The notes: generated from the letters alone by a model not told the origin. Shown: positions 1-10,239, numbered from the stretch's first letter. The stretch is DNA of 64,000 bases from Aeromonas popoffii (GCF_000820025.1 NZ_CDBI01000006.1:58608-122607), one strand, 5' to 3'. Program-made: numbers and translations.

Positions 1-629
1 TGAACACCGCAGGATCGGCATCCTCTGGGCATGTTGCTGGTATTTTGACACAGAATGGCTAATCGGGTTAATGACCCAAAAGAAAAAAGGCAGCCGAAGC
101 TGCCTCGATATGTTTATGCGAGTCCCATCCCTGGCTGCAAATCACCCTGTCCGTGGCAATACCTCTGCGCATCATATCTTTGTATATGGTCGTCCTGACC
201 TTAATGGTCGTTCCTGAATGTGCGTGTGCTTGCTTAACCCATGGAGACGGCCTCCGGCCATCACTCTGGGGTGGTTGCATCCCGCAGCCCCGCTCTTCCT
301 GAGCAGTCACCATCCTGGTATTTCAATCCCTTGCCTGTCACTAGCCTGTTCCTGTGGCATCCCGCCGTATCGACATCCTGTCTTCACAACATCCCGGTCG
401 TGAATCGCCCCGTGGGTCACTCCATGCATCCACTGTATCAACTTAATAAAATGACTCAATCCACCAAGAACGTTTTCAAACGGAGATAAATCGCTTGTTG
501 TCATTTAACATATTGAAATTAATGAATTACTCAACATTATTGAAAAATGTTTAAGCCCTGGCCAGACCAATGAATGGGGGATCTCTTACAACAATGCGAG
601 AAATAATTGGCCAAATGGAGTTAAAGGCC
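1..629. other. Region without a supported gene
   Basis: No convincing protein gene is visible. Short open frames on both strands lack ribosome binding sites and recognisable sequence. On the minus strand there is a promoter-like pair (TTGAGT at 529-534, TATGTT at 507-512, 16-base spacer) and an intrinsic terminator at 83-105. A non-coding transcript of about 0.4 kb is therefore possible, but this is inference. Confidence 0.4.
83..105 (-). terminator. Intrinsic terminator, minus strand
   Basis: A 7-bp stem (AGGCAGC/GCTGCCT) with a UUCG tetraloop is followed on the minus strand by a run of six U. No gene is recognised immediately upstream, so the transcript it ends is unknown. Confidence 0.6.
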
Positions 630-660
630 AAAAAGAAACGAGGAGCCGGTAGCTCCTCGT
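630..660 (-). terminator. Terminator of the cytochrome c4 gene
   Basis: A 9-bp stem (ACGAGGAGC/GCTCCTCGT) followed on the minus strand by a U-rich tail lies about 30 bases after the cytochrome c4 stop codon. Confidence 0.75.
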
Positions 661-690
661 TAATATCAATGGGGGCATCATAATGCGCTA

Positions 691-1308
691 TCAGTGCAAA
701 CCTGCCACGTATATGGACAAGGCCTCTATATCCTGATCGGTCAGCTTCTTGGCAACGTCCCGCATCATGCTGTTCGGGTCGTTATCGCGGGCAGCTGCAC
801 GAAACGCGGTGAGCTGGGCCTTGATATAAGCAGGATGTTGGCCGGACAGACTCGGATATTTGGCCTGCTCGACACCCGAACCCCGTGGACCATGACAAGC
901 GGTACAAGCAGCCAGACCACGGCTCATGTCACCACCCATATAGAGCGCTTTACCCGCTGCTACAGCGTCATCAGGCACCGCAATCGGTGTTACCTTCTGG
1001 CTGGAAAAGTAGGCAGCGAGGTCTTCCATGTCCTGATCGGACAGGGGGAGAGCCATAGGCCCCATAATGGGCGCAACCCGACCAATTTGGCCAGAAGCTG
1101 CAGCCTTCAGTTCAACTAATTGCTTTTTGATATATGATGCGTGCTGACCAGCAATCTTGGGGTACATATCGACAAGGCTGTTTCCGTCCGGTCCATGACA
1201 AGCCGCACACACGGCAGCCTTGGATTGTCCCGCAGCGGCATCGCCCTTGGCTTGTGCCATCCCCGTTACGCCAACCATCAGAGCAAGAGTAATGACTAGG
1301 TTCTTCAT
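691..1308 (-). CDS. Cytochrome c4, diheme periplasmic electron carrier
   Basis: A periplasmic diheme cytochrome c that passes electrons from the bc1 complex to terminal oxidases. The 205-residue product begins with a signal peptide (MKNLVITLALMVGVTGMAQA) and has two heme attachment motifs, CAACH near residue 35 and CTACH near residue 135. These sit in two homologous c-type domains, as is normal for cytochrome c4. The ATG at 1308 was preferred to an upstream in-frame start because the signal peptide begins there. It is divergent from engB, as in many gammaproteobacteria, and ends at a strong terminator. Family assignment is confident; the specific partner oxidase cannot be read from here. Confidence 0.9.
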   Translation of the reverse strand: MKNLVITLALMVGVTGMAQAKGDAAAGQSKAAVCAACHGPDGNSLVDMYPKIAGQHASYIKKQLVELKAAASGQIGRVAPIMGPMALPLSDQDMEDLAAYFSSQKVTPIAVPDDAVAAGKALYMGGDMSRGLAACTACHGPRGSGVEQAKYPSLSGQHPAYIKAQLTAFRAAARDNDPNSMMRDVAKKLTDQDIEALSIYVAGLH

Positions 1309-1450
1309 GGCGTTCCAACTTCTCGTTATTAGGCTTCCAGATCCCATGCCGCTGAAGGCATGTTAAAATAAACGCGTTTAAGCGACGCCATTTTACACGA
1401 TTTCACAAAAAAGTAACTCTATAACCCTCTATCTCTATGGGGAATTTACG

Positions 1451-2104
1451 TTGGATACACAAACTCTAAATTTCAATAAGGTGCATTTTGTGACCAGCGC
1501 ACCCGACATCCGTCACCTGCCAAATGATGGGGGTGTCGAGATTGCGTTTGCCGGCCGTTCCAATGCCGGTAAGTCATCTGCATTGAACACCTTAACCAAG
1601 CACAAGAACCTGGCTCGCACCAGTAAGACCCCGGGTCGCACCCAGCTGATCAACCTGTTTGAACTGGAACCGGGCAAGCGTCTGGTCGATCTGCCGGGCT
1701 ATGGTTATGCACAAGTACCGCTGGAAATGAAGCTCAAGTGGCAAAAGTCACTGGCAGAATACCTGCAGCGTCGTGAGTCATTGAAAGGCCTGGTGATCCT
1801 GATGGACATACGTCACCCGCTCAAAGATACCGACATGAACATGCTGGAGTGGAGCTCCCACCGTGAACTGCCGGTTATGCTGCTGCTGACCAAAGCGGAC
1901 AAGCTAAGCCCGGGTCCCCGCAACAATCAGGTCATCAAGGTTCGTCAGGCCATTGCCGACCTGGGCCCGCAGATACAGGTAGAAGCCTTCTCCTCCCTCA
2001 ACAATATCGGGGTGGAAAAACTGGCCCAGACCCTGTCTGGCTGGTATCTGGCCGGGGCAGACGAGATCGCCGAAGGTGATGAACAAGAGCAGATAGAGGA
2101 ATAA
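1451..2104 (+). CDS. engB: Ribosome biogenesis GTPase EngB (YihA/YsxC)
   Basis: An essential TRAFAC-class GTPase needed for late assembly of the large ribosomal subunit. The 217-residue protein shows the P-loop GRSNAGKS near residue 36, a switch I threonine in KTPGRTQ, the G3 motif DLPGYG and the G4 motif TKADK. Length is typical for the family (about 200-215). The start is TTG at 1451, chosen because the N-terminal strand before the P-loop is complete from there; no ATG fits better. It diverges from the cytochrome c4 gene and lies beside the Spot 42 gene, matching the polA-spf-yihA neighbourhood of enterobacteria. Confidence 0.93.
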   Translation: MDTQTLNFNKVHFVTSAPDIRHLPNDGGVEIAFAGRSNAGKSSALNTLTKHKNLARTSKTPGRTQLINLFELEPGKRLVDLPGYGYAQVPLEMKLKWQKSLAEYLQRRESLKGLVILMDIRHPLKDTDMNMLEWSSHRELPVMLLLTKADKLSPGPRNNQVIKVRQAIADLGPQIQVEAFSSLNNIGVEKLAQTLSGWYLAGADEIAEGDEQEQIEE

Positions 2105-2568
2105 TGCATTCCTTCATCATTCTGCTATTCCCTCCTTGCAATTGGCGGAGTTGACCCTCCGCTGATTGAAAAACTTTCAGTTGGATGACGTCCCGCCACC
2201 CCTCAATACCCGCCTATGCACTCCCCCAAGAAATTTGATAAAAGCCCTTGTTAACAATGGGATGACAAGTTAATTTCCATTAGAAATCAACTTGTCATCC
2301 TCATGGCAACGTTTTCATATTCCAGCCATTGAGCAGAAGGCGCATCACTCAATAAGTACAGAAATGAAATTTTATTACATGACGGTAGGGAGAGGGGGTA
2401 TAAAAATGAGACCGGCACCACTGGTGCGGTATCGGCCTGCAACAATCAGCTCAAAAATGGGGAAGAAGCTAAATCTTGAGAACCAAGACAACTGGTTTTC
2501 CTCAAGAATCCCCTTCATTCTAACAAATACGTGGCAAACCTAAAGCTTTTACTCTAATTGTCACACGT
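2105..2568. other. Intergenic stretch between engB and spf
   Basis: No gene is supported here. The segment is AT-rich and contains a hairpin-like GCGGAG/CTCCGC pair near 2145-2162 and a striking near-perfect palindrome at 2260-2300. The 83-codon open frame inside it has no recognisable sequence. Confidence 0.5.
2260..2300. repeat. 41-bp near-perfect inverted repeat
   Basis: Arms of 18 bases (2260-2277 and 2283-2300) pair with a single mismatch around a 5-base centre. There is no U-run on either side, so it is not a standard intrinsic terminator. It could be a cruciform-forming site, a small repeat element, or the binding site of a dimeric protein. Confidence 0.8.
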
Positions 2569-2672
2569 AAAAAAACACCCCGACGAATACTCATCGGGGT
2601 CGCTATTCAGCCACATTCAATTACGTGAAATAAAAGGTCTGAAAGATAGAACATCTAACCTCTGTACCCTAC
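2569..2672 (-). ncRNA. spf: Spot 42 small regulatory RNA
   Basis: On the minus strand the sequence opens with GTAGGGTACAGAGG and continues through TCTATCTTTCAGACC and TTCACGTAAT. These segments match the E. coli Spot 42 RNA, including its unstructured target-pairing regions. The 3' end is a strong terminator hairpin (ACCCCGA/TCGGGGT) with a run of seven U, about 104 nt in total against 109 nt in E. coli. Spot 42 is an Hfq-dependent sRNA, repressed by cAMP-CRP, that represses genes for secondary carbon metabolism. The position next to engB is conserved. Ends are read by comparison with the remembered E. coli sequence, so they may be off by a few bases. Confidence 0.92.
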
Positions 2673-2681
2673 GTTGCTAAC

Positions 2682-2735
2682 TGTATAGCAAAGCAGCAGA
2701 AAGTGAAAGTAATTTATGTAATTTAGTTTCACGTA
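2682..2735 (-). promoter_or_regulatory. Putative spf promoter with CRP-like site
   Basis: A -10 element TATACA (2682-2687, minus strand) lies upstream of the Spot 42 5' end, with only a weak -35. The half-sites TGTAA (2717-2721) and TCACG, seen on the plus strand, resemble a CRP site, but their spacing is 7 rather than 6 bases. CRP control is established for E. coli spf; here it is a weak sequence inference. Confidence 0.4.
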
Positions 2736-2772
2736 AAATAAATTACAAAAAACACTCTGTTTTTCATATAGA

Positions 2773-2801
2773 TAAAAAAATCCCCAGTACGAATACCGGG
2801 G
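2773..2801 (-). terminator. Terminator of the aroE-DUF1488 operon
   Basis: An 8-bp stem with a UUCG loop and a run of seven U on the minus strand, about 100 bases after the DUF1488 stop codon. It separates this operon from the Spot 42 promoter. Confidence 0.8.
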
Positions 2802-2898
2802 CGTTATAAAGGTGACTAGCTAGCACTTCCTCAACTATCTAGTTAGTCAGCGGTATTCCACACAAGTTCCGCTGCTTTGAGAAAAAACTCTAAAAAAC

Positions 2899-3159
2899 TT
2901 AGAGATAGATGGCCCCATCTTCTGCAAATTCTTGTTCTTCAATGAGTTTCTCAGCCAAGTCTTCAATGTCGAAGCGCACACTCTCGAAGGCGCGTAGTAT
3001 GTCCTCCTCCCTGACGAGGGAGAGGCCAGTCATCTTTTCCAGACGCCGGCGACTGATGTAGCAATCGACCAGAGCCCCTCTCTGCTGGGCCGGAAAATGG
3101 ATCCTCTGTTCGTGCGGTTGCCAGTCCGCCAGTTCGGGAAACAGTATGCCTTGGTTCAT
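2899..3159 (-). CDS. DUF1488 family protein
   Basis: An 86-residue acidic protein of unknown function that fits the DUF1488 family, whose members are usually found next to aroE. The sequence is soluble, with no signal peptide or membrane segment, and ends in an acidic helix (ALIEEQEF-like region, residues 70-80). Its ATG overlaps the aroE stop in an ATGA arrangement, so the two are translationally coupled and form one minus-strand operon ending at the terminator at 2773-2801. Function is unknown; the family assignment rests on remembered sequence pattern and position. Confidence 0.75.
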   Translation of the reverse strand: MNQGILFPELADWQPHEQRIHFPAQQRGALVDCYISRRRLEKMTGLSLVREEDILRAFESVRFDIEDLAEKLIEEQEFAEDGAIYL

Positions 3160-3977
3160 AGGGTCCCCAGATTTCGTTTGAGTTCTCTCAATACCTGTTT
3201 AGTCCCTGGCCGGATGCCGCGCCACACGGTAAAGGCCTCAGCCGCCTGCTCGACCAGCATGCCCAGCCCATCCATGACTTGGCAAGCCCCCTGCTGTCTA
3301 GCCCAGCCGATGAAGGGGGTATCCGAGGCACCATACATCATGTCGTAGATGGCAATATCGGCGTGGATCAGCGCGGGGGCGAGGGGTGGTAGCTCTCCTT
3401 GAAGGCTGGCAGAAGTGGAATTGATGATGAGGTCGAATACTCCCTCCAGCAGCTCATAGCGCTGGGCCATGACCCCCCCCAGATCGTGAAACTCGGCCGC
3501 CAGTTGCTCCGCCTTGGCGTGGGTGCGGTTGGCTATCACCAATTCGCTCGGCAGCTCGGCCAGCAGCGGTGCCAGCGCACCACGAGCCGCCCCTCCTGCA
3601 CCTAGCAGCAGGATCCGGCAGCCCGTCAGGATCACGCCGTGGGCCTTGAGATCAGCCACCAGACCGGCACCATCTGTATTGTCCCCCAGCAACACGCCAT
3701 CATCGGTCAGCTTGATGGTATTGACGGCCCCCGCCCGCTTGGCCCTCGGGCTCAAGCGGTCAACCAGCGCAAACGCCTGCTCCTTGAAGGGCACTGTGAC
3801 ATTGCACCCCTTGCCACCCTGAGCAAAGAAGCTGTGCAAGGTGTCAGCAAACTCGTCGACGGCGGGCTCGGCCAGCCCATATTCCAACTCTTGCTGGGTC
3901 TGCCTGGCAAACAGGGTATGAATGAAGGGTGACTTGCTGTGGCGCACCGGGTGGCCAAAAACCAGATAACGATCCAT
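3156..3977 (-). CDS. aroE: Shikimate dehydrogenase (NADP+)
   Basis: Reduces 3-dehydroshikimate to shikimate with NADPH, step four of chorismate synthesis. The 273-residue protein has the substrate-binding SKSPFIH near residue 15, NVTVPFKE with the catalytic lysine near residue 65, the nucleotide-binding GAGGAARG near 130 and the NRT motif of NADP-dependent members near 150. Length matches E. coli AroE (272). The ATG at 3977 was chosen over a TTG one codon upstream. It is first in a two-gene operon with the DUF1488 gene. The hemF terminator lies immediately upstream, so aroE needs its own promoter or read-through. Confidence 0.95.
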   Translation of the reverse strand: MDRYLVFGHPVRHSKSPFIHTLFARQTQQELEYGLAEPAVDEFADTLHSFFAQGGKGCNVTVPFKEQAFALVDRLSPRAKRAGAVNTIKLTDDGVLLGDNTDGAGLVADLKAHGVILTGCRILLLGAGGAARGALAPLLAELPSELVIANRTHAKAEQLAAEFHDLGGVMAQRYELLEGVFDLIINSTSASLQGELPPLAPALIHADIAIYDMMYGASDTPFIGWARQQGACQVMDGLGMLVEQAAEAFTVWRGIRPGTKQVLRELKRNLGTL

Positions 3978-4053
3978 CAAAGAGTTCCATCAGAGGGCAA
4001 TATTTCGATTTAACGGGTTTTCGCACTCAGGAACAAGCCGAATATCGGCCAAT

Positions 4054-4075
4054 AAAAAGGGGCCGTCATGGCCCC
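4054..4075 (-). terminator. hemF terminator
   Basis: Stem GGGGCC/GGCCCC with a 5-base loop, then five U on the minus strand, directly after the hemF stop codon and before aroE. Confidence 0.8.
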
Positions 4076-4080
4076 TCGGG

Positions 4081-5031
<951 letters not shown>

Positions 5032-5101
5032 TTATAGTTGAATCAATTCGGTGAGCTCACCGCTCAGCGAATTGATGGCAAATCATGACGCATCCGCCCG
5101 C

Positions 5102-5662
5102 TCAGGAGGGGCGAATAATGGCGCCGGTACGGGCGTCCTTGATCTCGGATGGGTTGGCTTGACCACCCACTTCACCGGGCAGGATATAGGCCAACTTGCT
5201 GGCCAGCCGCTCACCGATATCGGCCACCCGACGAGCAGGCTCCTCGCCGGTCAGGTTGGCGCTGGTAGAGACCAGCGGCTTGCCAAAGGCGCGGCACAAC
5301 GCCTGCACCTGAGGATGAGCCGTCACGCGCACCGCCAGGGTCTCGAACTGCCCGGTCAGCCATGAGGGCGTATCAGGCTTCGCAGGCATGACCCAGGTAA
5401 AGGGACCGGGCCAGCTGGCTTCAACCCGTGCCAGCTGCTCGGCGCTGAGCTGGCTCACATTGATATATTCTTGCAGCTGCGCCAGATCGGCAGCGATCAG
5501 GATCAACCCCTTCTCCACCGGACGCTGCTTGATGGTAAGCAGTCGCTGCACCGCAACTTCGGAGTCGGGATCACAACCCAGACCAAACACGGCCTCGGTC
5601 GCATAAGCGATCACCCCTTCCTGTTGGAGAGCAGCAACCGCCTGTTCAAATTCATTTGGCAT
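5102..5662 (-). CDS. tsaC: L-threonylcarbamoyladenylate synthase (YrdC/RimN type)
   Basis: Makes threonylcarbamoyl-AMP from threonine, bicarbonate and ATP, the first step of the t6A37 modification of ANN-decoding tRNAs. The 186-residue product carries [14 protein letters not shown], the KQRP(V)xKGLI ATP/threonine pocket, SWPGPFTW and [11 protein letters not shown], all typical of TsaC (about 190 residues). The start at 5662 aligns with E. coli TsaC; the longer open frame upstream is not family-like. A GC-rich hairpin with a U-run ends only a few bases before this ATG and no Shine-Dalgarno sequence is evident, so initiation may be unusual. Confidence 0.93.
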   Translation of the reverse strand: MPNEFEQAVAALQQEGVIAYATEAVFGLGCDPDSEVAVQRLLTIKQRPVEKGLILIAADLAQLQEYINVSQLSAEQLARVEASWPGPFTWVMPAKPDTPSWLTGQFETLAVRVTAHPQVQALCRAFGKPLVSTSANLTGEEPARRVADIGERLASKLAYILPGEVGGQANPSEIKDARTGAIIRPS

Positions 5663-5665
5663 AGG

Positions 5666-5690
5666 AAAAATGCGGCAGCCAGGCTGCCGC
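5666..5690 (-). terminator. Terminator-like hairpin abutting the tsaC start
   Basis: The arms GCGGCAGCC/GGCTGCCGC are followed by five U on the minus strand, and the tsaC ATG begins a few bases later. It can end purE transcription, but it also occupies the place of the tsaC ribosome binding site. Confidence 0.65.
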
Positions 5691-5796
5691 CTCGTCACTT
5701 GGAAGCAAGTTGAACCGATATGGCGGCGATCATGGCGAAGTGACGTTTTTGCTGTAGCACAGAAAATACGACACTTCCGGAGCACCACCCGTTCAC

Positions 5797-6300
5797 TTAC
5801 TTGAGTTGAGCCTGCAGGGCGGCATCCTTGGCCATCACCTCTTCGGCATTCTTCTGGCGTTCGGCCCGAACCTTGGCCGCCAGTTCATCATCGGCTACTG
5901 CCAGCATCTGGGCTGCCAGATAGCCCGCGTTCTTGGCACCGGCCTTGCCGATTGCTACGGTTGCCACTGGCACGCCACCCGGCATCTGCACGGTAGAGAG
6001 CAGCGCATCCAGTCCCTTGAGCGGGCCTCCATCAATGGGCACCCCAATCACGGGACGGGTGGTGATACCGGCAACAGCACCGGCCAAGTGAGCCGCCAGA
6101 CCGGCAGCACAGATAAAGACCTTGCAGCCACGGGCTTCGGCATCGGTCACATACTGATGAGTCGCAGCCGGGGTACGGTGCGCAGAGGTAACCTTAACTT
6201 CCACTGTGATATCAAACGACTTGAGGATCTCAAGGGTAGATTGCATCACGGGAAAATCAGAATCAGAGCCCATCAATACGGCAACAAAGGGTTTATTCAT
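5797..6300 (-). CDS. purE: N5-carboxyaminoimidazole ribonucleotide mutase
   Basis: Rearranges N5-CAIR to CAIR in de novo purine synthesis. The 167-residue protein begins [19 protein letters not shown], with the GSDSD nucleotide-binding motif, the SAHRTP motif with the catalytic histidine region near residue 40, and [30 protein letters not shown]. This is class I PurE (about 160-170 residues). No purK follows it, unlike in E. coli; the next gene is tsaC. A PurR-like box lies in its leader. The family call is certain; where purK lies cannot be told from this window. Confidence 0.96.
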   Translation of the reverse strand: MNKPFVAVLMGSDSDFPVMQSTLEILKSFDITVEVKVTSAHRTPAATHQYVTDAEARGCKVFICAAGLAAHLAGAVAGITTRPVIGVPIDGGPLKGLDALLSTVQMPGGVPVATVAIGKAGAKNAGYLAAQMLAVADDELAAKVRAERQKNAEEVMAKDAALQAQLK

Positions 6301-6338
6301 GGTGGGAATTTCCTTACTCCAAATGGGGTTGAAGTTCG

Positions 6339-6354
6339 CCGAAAACGTTTCAAT
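6339..6354 (-). promoter_or_regulatory. Putative PurR operator upstream of purE
   Basis: The minus-strand 16-mer ATTGAAACGTTTTCGG matches the E. coli PurR consensus ACGCAAACGTTTNCNT at 10 of 14 defined positions, including the central AAACGTTT. PurR control of purE is established in E. coli, which supports the reading. Confidence 0.6.
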
Positions 6355-6372
6355 CTGGTTACGGCGGCGGGA

Positions 6373-6930
6373 TTATACCTGCTCACTTTGATGGCCGCAT
6401 TTCTTTTGCGGGCAGATCCACCTCAGATTTCCCCTTACTTTCTTCTCCACCATGATGCCCCAGCCACATTCGGGACAAGGCATAGAGATAGGCTTGTCGT
6501 TAACCACATATTTACAATGTGGATACCCATCGCAGGAGTAAAACTGCTTGCCGTAGCGTGACGTGCGACTCACCAGATGACCCTTGCCACAATCAGGACA
6601 GAGGATCTGGGTATCGTCGCTTTCCTGCAAGGATTCGATGTGCTGGCAGGCCGGGTACTGGGTGCACCCCACAAACAGGCCATAACGCCCCTTTTTGATC
6701 GCCAGCGGCTGGCCGCAATCCGGGCAGGCCGAGCCCTCAAGCACTTTCTCGATGTCGCGGCCGGATGGCGTCAGGGAACGGATATAGTCACAGGCAGGAT
6801 AGGCAGAGCAGCCCAGGAAGAGGCCATGCTTGCCCTGTCGGATCAGCAACTCGGCACCACACTGCGGGCACGGCTCTCGCTCAAATGCCTGCTCGTGGAC
6901 AGAAAAGAGATGATGATCGATTTTTGACAT
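6373..6930 (-). CDS. yrdD: YrdD-type zinc-ribbon protein (topoisomerase I C-terminal domain family)
   Basis: A 185-residue protein made of four zinc ribbons, each with paired CxxC motifs: CPQC/CSAYPAC, CPDC/CTQYPAC, CPDC/CDGYPHC and CPEC/CPQKKC. These ribbons match those at the C terminus of type IA topoisomerase I, which bind single-stranded DNA. No catalytic topoisomerase domain is present. It sits between smg and purE on the minus strand, in the dprA-smg-yrdD-tsaC order known from E. coli. A nucleic-acid-binding role is inferred from the domain; no specific function is established. Confidence 0.88.
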   Translation of the reverse strand: MSKIDHHLFSVHEQAFEREPCPQCGAELLIRQGKHGLFLGCSAYPACDYIRSLTPSGRDIEKVLEGSACPDCGQPLAIKKGRYGLFVGCTQYPACQHIESLQESDDTQILCPDCGKGHLVSRTSRYGKQFYSCDGYPHCKYVVNDKPISMPCPECGWGIMVEKKVRGNLRWICPQKKCGHQSEQV

Positions 6931-6985
6931 GGGCCGCGCCTTGAAATCCAGATGGCCTGAATTCTACCAGCGCGGCACCGGACTG

Positions 6986-7459
6986 TCAGTGAATGACGCC
7001 GTCTGACTCATCAAACACCAGCTCTTCCATCTGCTGGTAGGCATTTTCACTGCCCGGTACGTTGAACAGCACCATCATGACGACCCACTTCAAATCATCC
7101 AGCTCGATATCCGGCTTGTCCAGCTCGAGCAGGCGCTCGATGCAGATCTCGCGGGTTTCGGCATTCAGTACCTGAGCCTGCTCCAGGAAGAGCAGGAAGC
7201 CACGGCATTCGGTGCTGAGGCGAGTCAGCTCTTGCGGGGCATAGATACGCATCGAGCCTTGCGCGCTGGCGGTGACGTACACCTCCCGCTCGCTATCGTG
7301 CAGATTGGCCAGCCGCTCCAGCCAGTCGAGTGCCTTGTCGATTTCTTCTTTATCGAAACCGGCCCGGCTCAACTCGTCGGTGAGCTCATCCTGCTCGACC
7401 ATCACATCTGCATCACTGTGGATGTAGGTCTCGAAAAGGTACATCAATACATCAAACAT
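6986..7459 (-). CDS. smg: Smg protein (DUF494)
   Basis: A conserved 157-residue protein of unknown function found next to dprA in gammaproteobacteria. It begins [14 protein letters not shown], the usual Smg start, and is acidic and helix-rich, with no membrane segment. The ATG at 7459 was chosen over an upstream in-frame start inside dprA because the family begins there. Its start overlaps the end of dprA by 8 bases, implying coupled translation. Gene order LysM-dprA-smg-yrdD matches E. coli. Confidence 0.9.
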   Translation of the reverse strand: MFDVLMYLFETYIHSDADVMVEQDELTDELSRAGFDKEEIDKALDWLERLANLHDSEREVYVTASAQGSMRIYAPQELTRLSTECRGFLLFLEQAQVLNAETREICIERLLELDKPDIELDDLKWVVMMVLFNVPGSENAYQQMEELVFDESDGVIH

Positions 7460-8567
7460 GATTCGCCCTCCTCGCTCTGACGTATCCACCGGCTACCGCC
7501 ATCACTGCGCCGGAAAGCTCCAGCTCTACCAACCTGCCCAATACCACCTCGACAGGAAGCTGGGCCCGTTCGGCGACGGTATCCACGCTCGTGGTCTCAT
7601 AATCTACGTTATCCAACAAATCGGCATAAGGCAATTCGCTATTATACCGTTGCTCAGGCAATTCAGCCGGTTGCCGTGCCAGGCTGACCAATCCGGGAAA
7701 CTCTTCCACTATATCGGCCGCGCTCAACACAAGTTTGGCCCCCTGCTGGATTAATTTGTTGCAGCCCAGCGCCTGCACATTCTGCGGCGCACCGGGAACG
7801 GCAAATACCTCGCGCCCCTGCTCCAGCGCGTAACGGGCCGTGATGAGTGAGCCACTCTGTTCGGCCGCCTCCACCACTAGCGTCCCTCGCGCCAGTCCGC
7901 TGATGATGCGATTGCGACGAGGGAAATGTTCGGCCAGCGGCCCCTTGTCCGGCGCCAGCTCGGAGATGAGCGCACCCGCGTTCGCCAGGATCTGGCCAGC
8001 CAGCCCCTGATGACGCTTGGGGTAGAGGCAGTCGAGACCGGAACCCAGTACGGCGAGTGTAACACCACCGGTCGCCAGGGCCTGCTGATGACAGACACCA
8101 TCGATACCGAGCGCGAGTCCCGAGGTGATCGCCAGACCGCACGCCACCAGTTCCGCACACAGGCGGGCGGCATTGTCCTTGCCGGCATAGGTGGGGTGAC
8201 GCGTACCGACCATCGCCAGCTGTGGAACAGACAAGGCGGCAAGATTGCCACGACAGTAGAGCAGCAAAGGGGCGGCAGGGATCTCTTTCAACAAGTCAGG
8301 ATAGGCGGGGTCATCGGGGCAGATCAGGTGATTGCCAGGCTCGGTGGCCCAACGTAGCCCCTGATCAACCGAAGGTAGTGGCCATCTGAGCTGCCGGATC
8401 TGGGCCGAGTGCAGGCCAAGCGCCCGTAAATGGCCATCATCACTCTCAAACAGGGCTGCAATATCGCCACCAAAGTGAGCAAGCAGGCGAGCGGCAGTGA
8501 CTGGGCCGATACCGGTGACGGCATCCAGCGTCAACCACAGCGAGACCCGCTCGAGTGGAGGTGGCAC
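7452..8567 (-). CDS. dprA: DNA-processing protein DprA (Smf)
   Basis: Binds incoming single-stranded DNA and loads RecA during natural transformation. The 371-residue protein has an N-terminal helix-hairpin-helix-like region ([12 protein letters not shown]), the Rossmann core with [30 protein letters not shown] and the RNRIISGLA motif, and a C-terminal winged-helix DML1-like domain. The start is a GTG at 8567, one base after the stop of the LysM gene, so the genes are coupled. Many Aeromonas are naturally competent, consistent with a functional copy. Confidence 0.92.
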   Translation of the reverse strand: MPPPLERVSLWLTLDAVTGIGPVTAARLLAHFGGDIAALFESDDGHLRALGLHSAQIRQLRWPLPSVDQGLRWATEPGNHLICPDDPAYPDLLKEIPAAPLLLYCRGNLAALSVPQLAMVGTRHPTYAGKDNAARLCAELVACGLAITSGLALGIDGVCHQQALATGGVTLAVLGSGLDCLYPKRHQGLAGQILANAGALISELAPDKGPLAEHFPRRNRIISGLARGTLVVEAAEQSGSLITARYALEQGREVFAVPGAPQNVQALGCNKLIQQGAKLVLSAADIVEEFPGLVSLARQPAELPEQRYNSELPYADLLDNVDYETTSVDTVAERAQLPVEVVLGRLVELELSGAVMAVAGGYVRARRANHV

Positions 8568-8568
8568 G

Positions 8569-9618
8569 TTAGAAGTTACTGACCTGATAGCCGGAGCTGA
8601 CCATGTCCTGGCTCTGCATGATGAGACCGTAGCTCAGCTTGTCATACACCTTGAACAACATGACTCGGGCCACAGCTTCCGAAGGCAAGGGTGGTTTGCC
8701 GGTCGAGTAGAAGGCCTTGTTGTAGAGGGAAGAATACTCCTTGTACGACACCTTGCCGTTCTTGCTCACCAGCGTGGCGCCGGGACGCCGGACCTCCAGC
8801 ACATCGCCGGGGGCAAGCTGATCCCGCAGCCCTCTGTTAATGAGCACGACATCAAACTTGCCACCACCACGGGCCTTGCTCGGCAGATCGACTATGTAAC
8901 CCGGTGAAATCACGGGCGCCGCCTTCGGGGTGAACACGGCAGAGAGAGTTTCCTGTGGCGGCAAAGGCATCACCTTGTCTCCCTGATACACCTCTCGCTG
9001 ATTGTGACTGAGGGTAACCCGGGTGCGATCATTCGGCAGCCGCTCCTCGGCTCTGGCCGTGCCGACAAAGACCGCCTCCTGCCCCAGCAGCTCACCGGTT
9101 TGCTTGTCCTTATAAACGACACCGGGATGATAGATGCCGTAGTCCTGACCTGGCGTCAGCGATCCCTGCACATAGAGGGTGTCGCCCTCCAGCATACCGA
9201 TATGGGCCTCGTTGTTGCCGAGCACATAGGGCAGCTGTTTCGCTTGCTGGTTGTCGGCCAGAATGTGGTCGGTTTGCAGGAAGGGACCTATTTCGCTGAG
9301 CGGCAGCATCGGGACCGGATTGGCCTTATTCTCGACGCGGCTCTTGGGTGAGAGGTGGACTACCTGCTTGCCCCCCTCTGTCGCCTTGCCGAGCCGAGGG
9401 TAGCTCCAGTGCGGATTGGCAATCTGGGGATTGACGTTCCACAGGCGGTGCAAGAGCCCGGCCTCTGCCAGATACTGGCCCGCAATATCCCAGAGTATGT
9501 CGCCTTTTTGAACGGTATAACGCTCGGGATAACCCACTTTAAATTTCAACTGATCGGCCAAGGCACTCTGGCTCAGAGTGGCCAGCAGGCAGGCGAGGAT
9601 GGTTTGCTTCAGATACAT
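8569..9618 (-). CDS. LysM domain-containing exported protein
   Basis: A 349-residue exported protein with a signal peptide (MYLKQTILACLLATLSQSALA) and one LysM peptidoglycan-binding domain at about residues 35-82 (YTVQKGDILWDIAGQYL). No catalytic domain is recognisable in the rest. Members of this group regularly precede dprA in gammaproteobacteria. The ATG at 9618 is where the signal peptide begins. It is divergent from def, so the 108 bases between them hold promoters for both directions. Peptidoglycan binding is inferred from LysM; the cellular role is not known. Confidence 0.85.
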   Translation of the reverse strand: MYLKQTILACLLATLSQSALADQLKFKVGYPERYTVQKGDILWDIAGQYLAEAGLLHRLWNVNPQIANPHWSYPRLGKATEGGKQVVHLSPKSRVENKANPVPMLPLSEIGPFLQTDHILADNQQAKQLPYVLGNNEAHIGMLEGDTLYVQGSLTPGQDYGIYHPGVVYKDKQTGELLGQEAVFVGTARAEERLPNDRTRVTLSHNQREVYQGDKVMPLPPQETLSAVFTPKAAPVISPGYIVDLPSKARGGGKFDVVLINRGLRDQLAPGDVLEVRRPGATLVSKNGKVSYKEYSSLYNKAFYSTGKPPLPSEAVARVMLFKVYDKLSYGLIMQSQDMVSSGYQVSNF

Positions 9619-9726
9619 AACACTCCCTGTTACTTCTGCGCGCAAAGTGTTGCTGTTTTTTGTCGGCGTAAATGACTAGAATTACGCCAATATTGACTGC
9701 ATTTATACGAAACTAAAGAAAAAACT

Positions 9727-10239
9727 ATGGCCATTCTAGATGTATTGCGTTTTCCCGATGAACGTCTGCGCACTGTAGCAGCCCCTGTCGAGACCTTTAC
9801 ACCCGAGTTACAACACATTGTAGATGATATGTTCGAAACCATGTACGCGGAGGAAGGCATAGGCCTTGCCGCCACTCAGGTCGACATTCATCAGCGCATC
9901 ATAGTGATCGATGTCTCTGAAAACCGGGAAGATCCTCTGGTATTGATCAACCCCGAGATCCTCGAGCAATCCGGCAGCACCGGCATCGAAGAGGGTTGCC
10001 TCTCCGTGCCCGAGCACCGCGCTCTGGTACCACGCGCCGAACAGGTCAAAATCCGCGCGCTGGATCGCAACGGCAAGCCGTTCGAGCTGGCAACAGACGA
10101 TCTGCTCGCTATCTGCATACAGCATGAGATGGATCATCTGGTCGGCAAGCTGTTTGTGGACTACTTGTCCCCGCTCAAGCGCCAGCGCATTCGCCAGAAG
10201 CTGGAAAAGATGGCCCGTGAAGATCGCAAAATCCTCTGA
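9727..10239 (+). CDS. def: Peptide deformylase
   Basis: Removes the N-formyl group from nascent proteins. The 170-residue Fe/Zn enzyme has all three signature motifs: GIGLAATQ (residues about 44-51), EGCLS with the metal-binding cysteine near residue 91, and QHEMDHL with the two metal-binding histidines near residues 133-137. Length matches E. coli Def (169). It starts the def-fmt-rsmB-trkA-trkH plus-strand run and lies 12 bases before fmt. Confidence 0.97.
   Translation: MAILDVLRFPDERLRTVAAPVETFTPELQHIVDDMFETMYAEEGIGLAATQVDIHQRIIVIDVSENREDPLVLINPEILEQSGSTGIEEGCLSVPEHRALVPRAEQVKIRALDRNGKPFELATDDLLAICIQHEMDHLVGKLFVDYLSPLKRQRIRQKLEKMAREDRKIL

Noticed and set aside
2292..2543. 83-codon frame between engB and spf
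   Set aside because: It starts inside the palindrome, has no Shine-Dalgarno sequence and no recognisable sequence.
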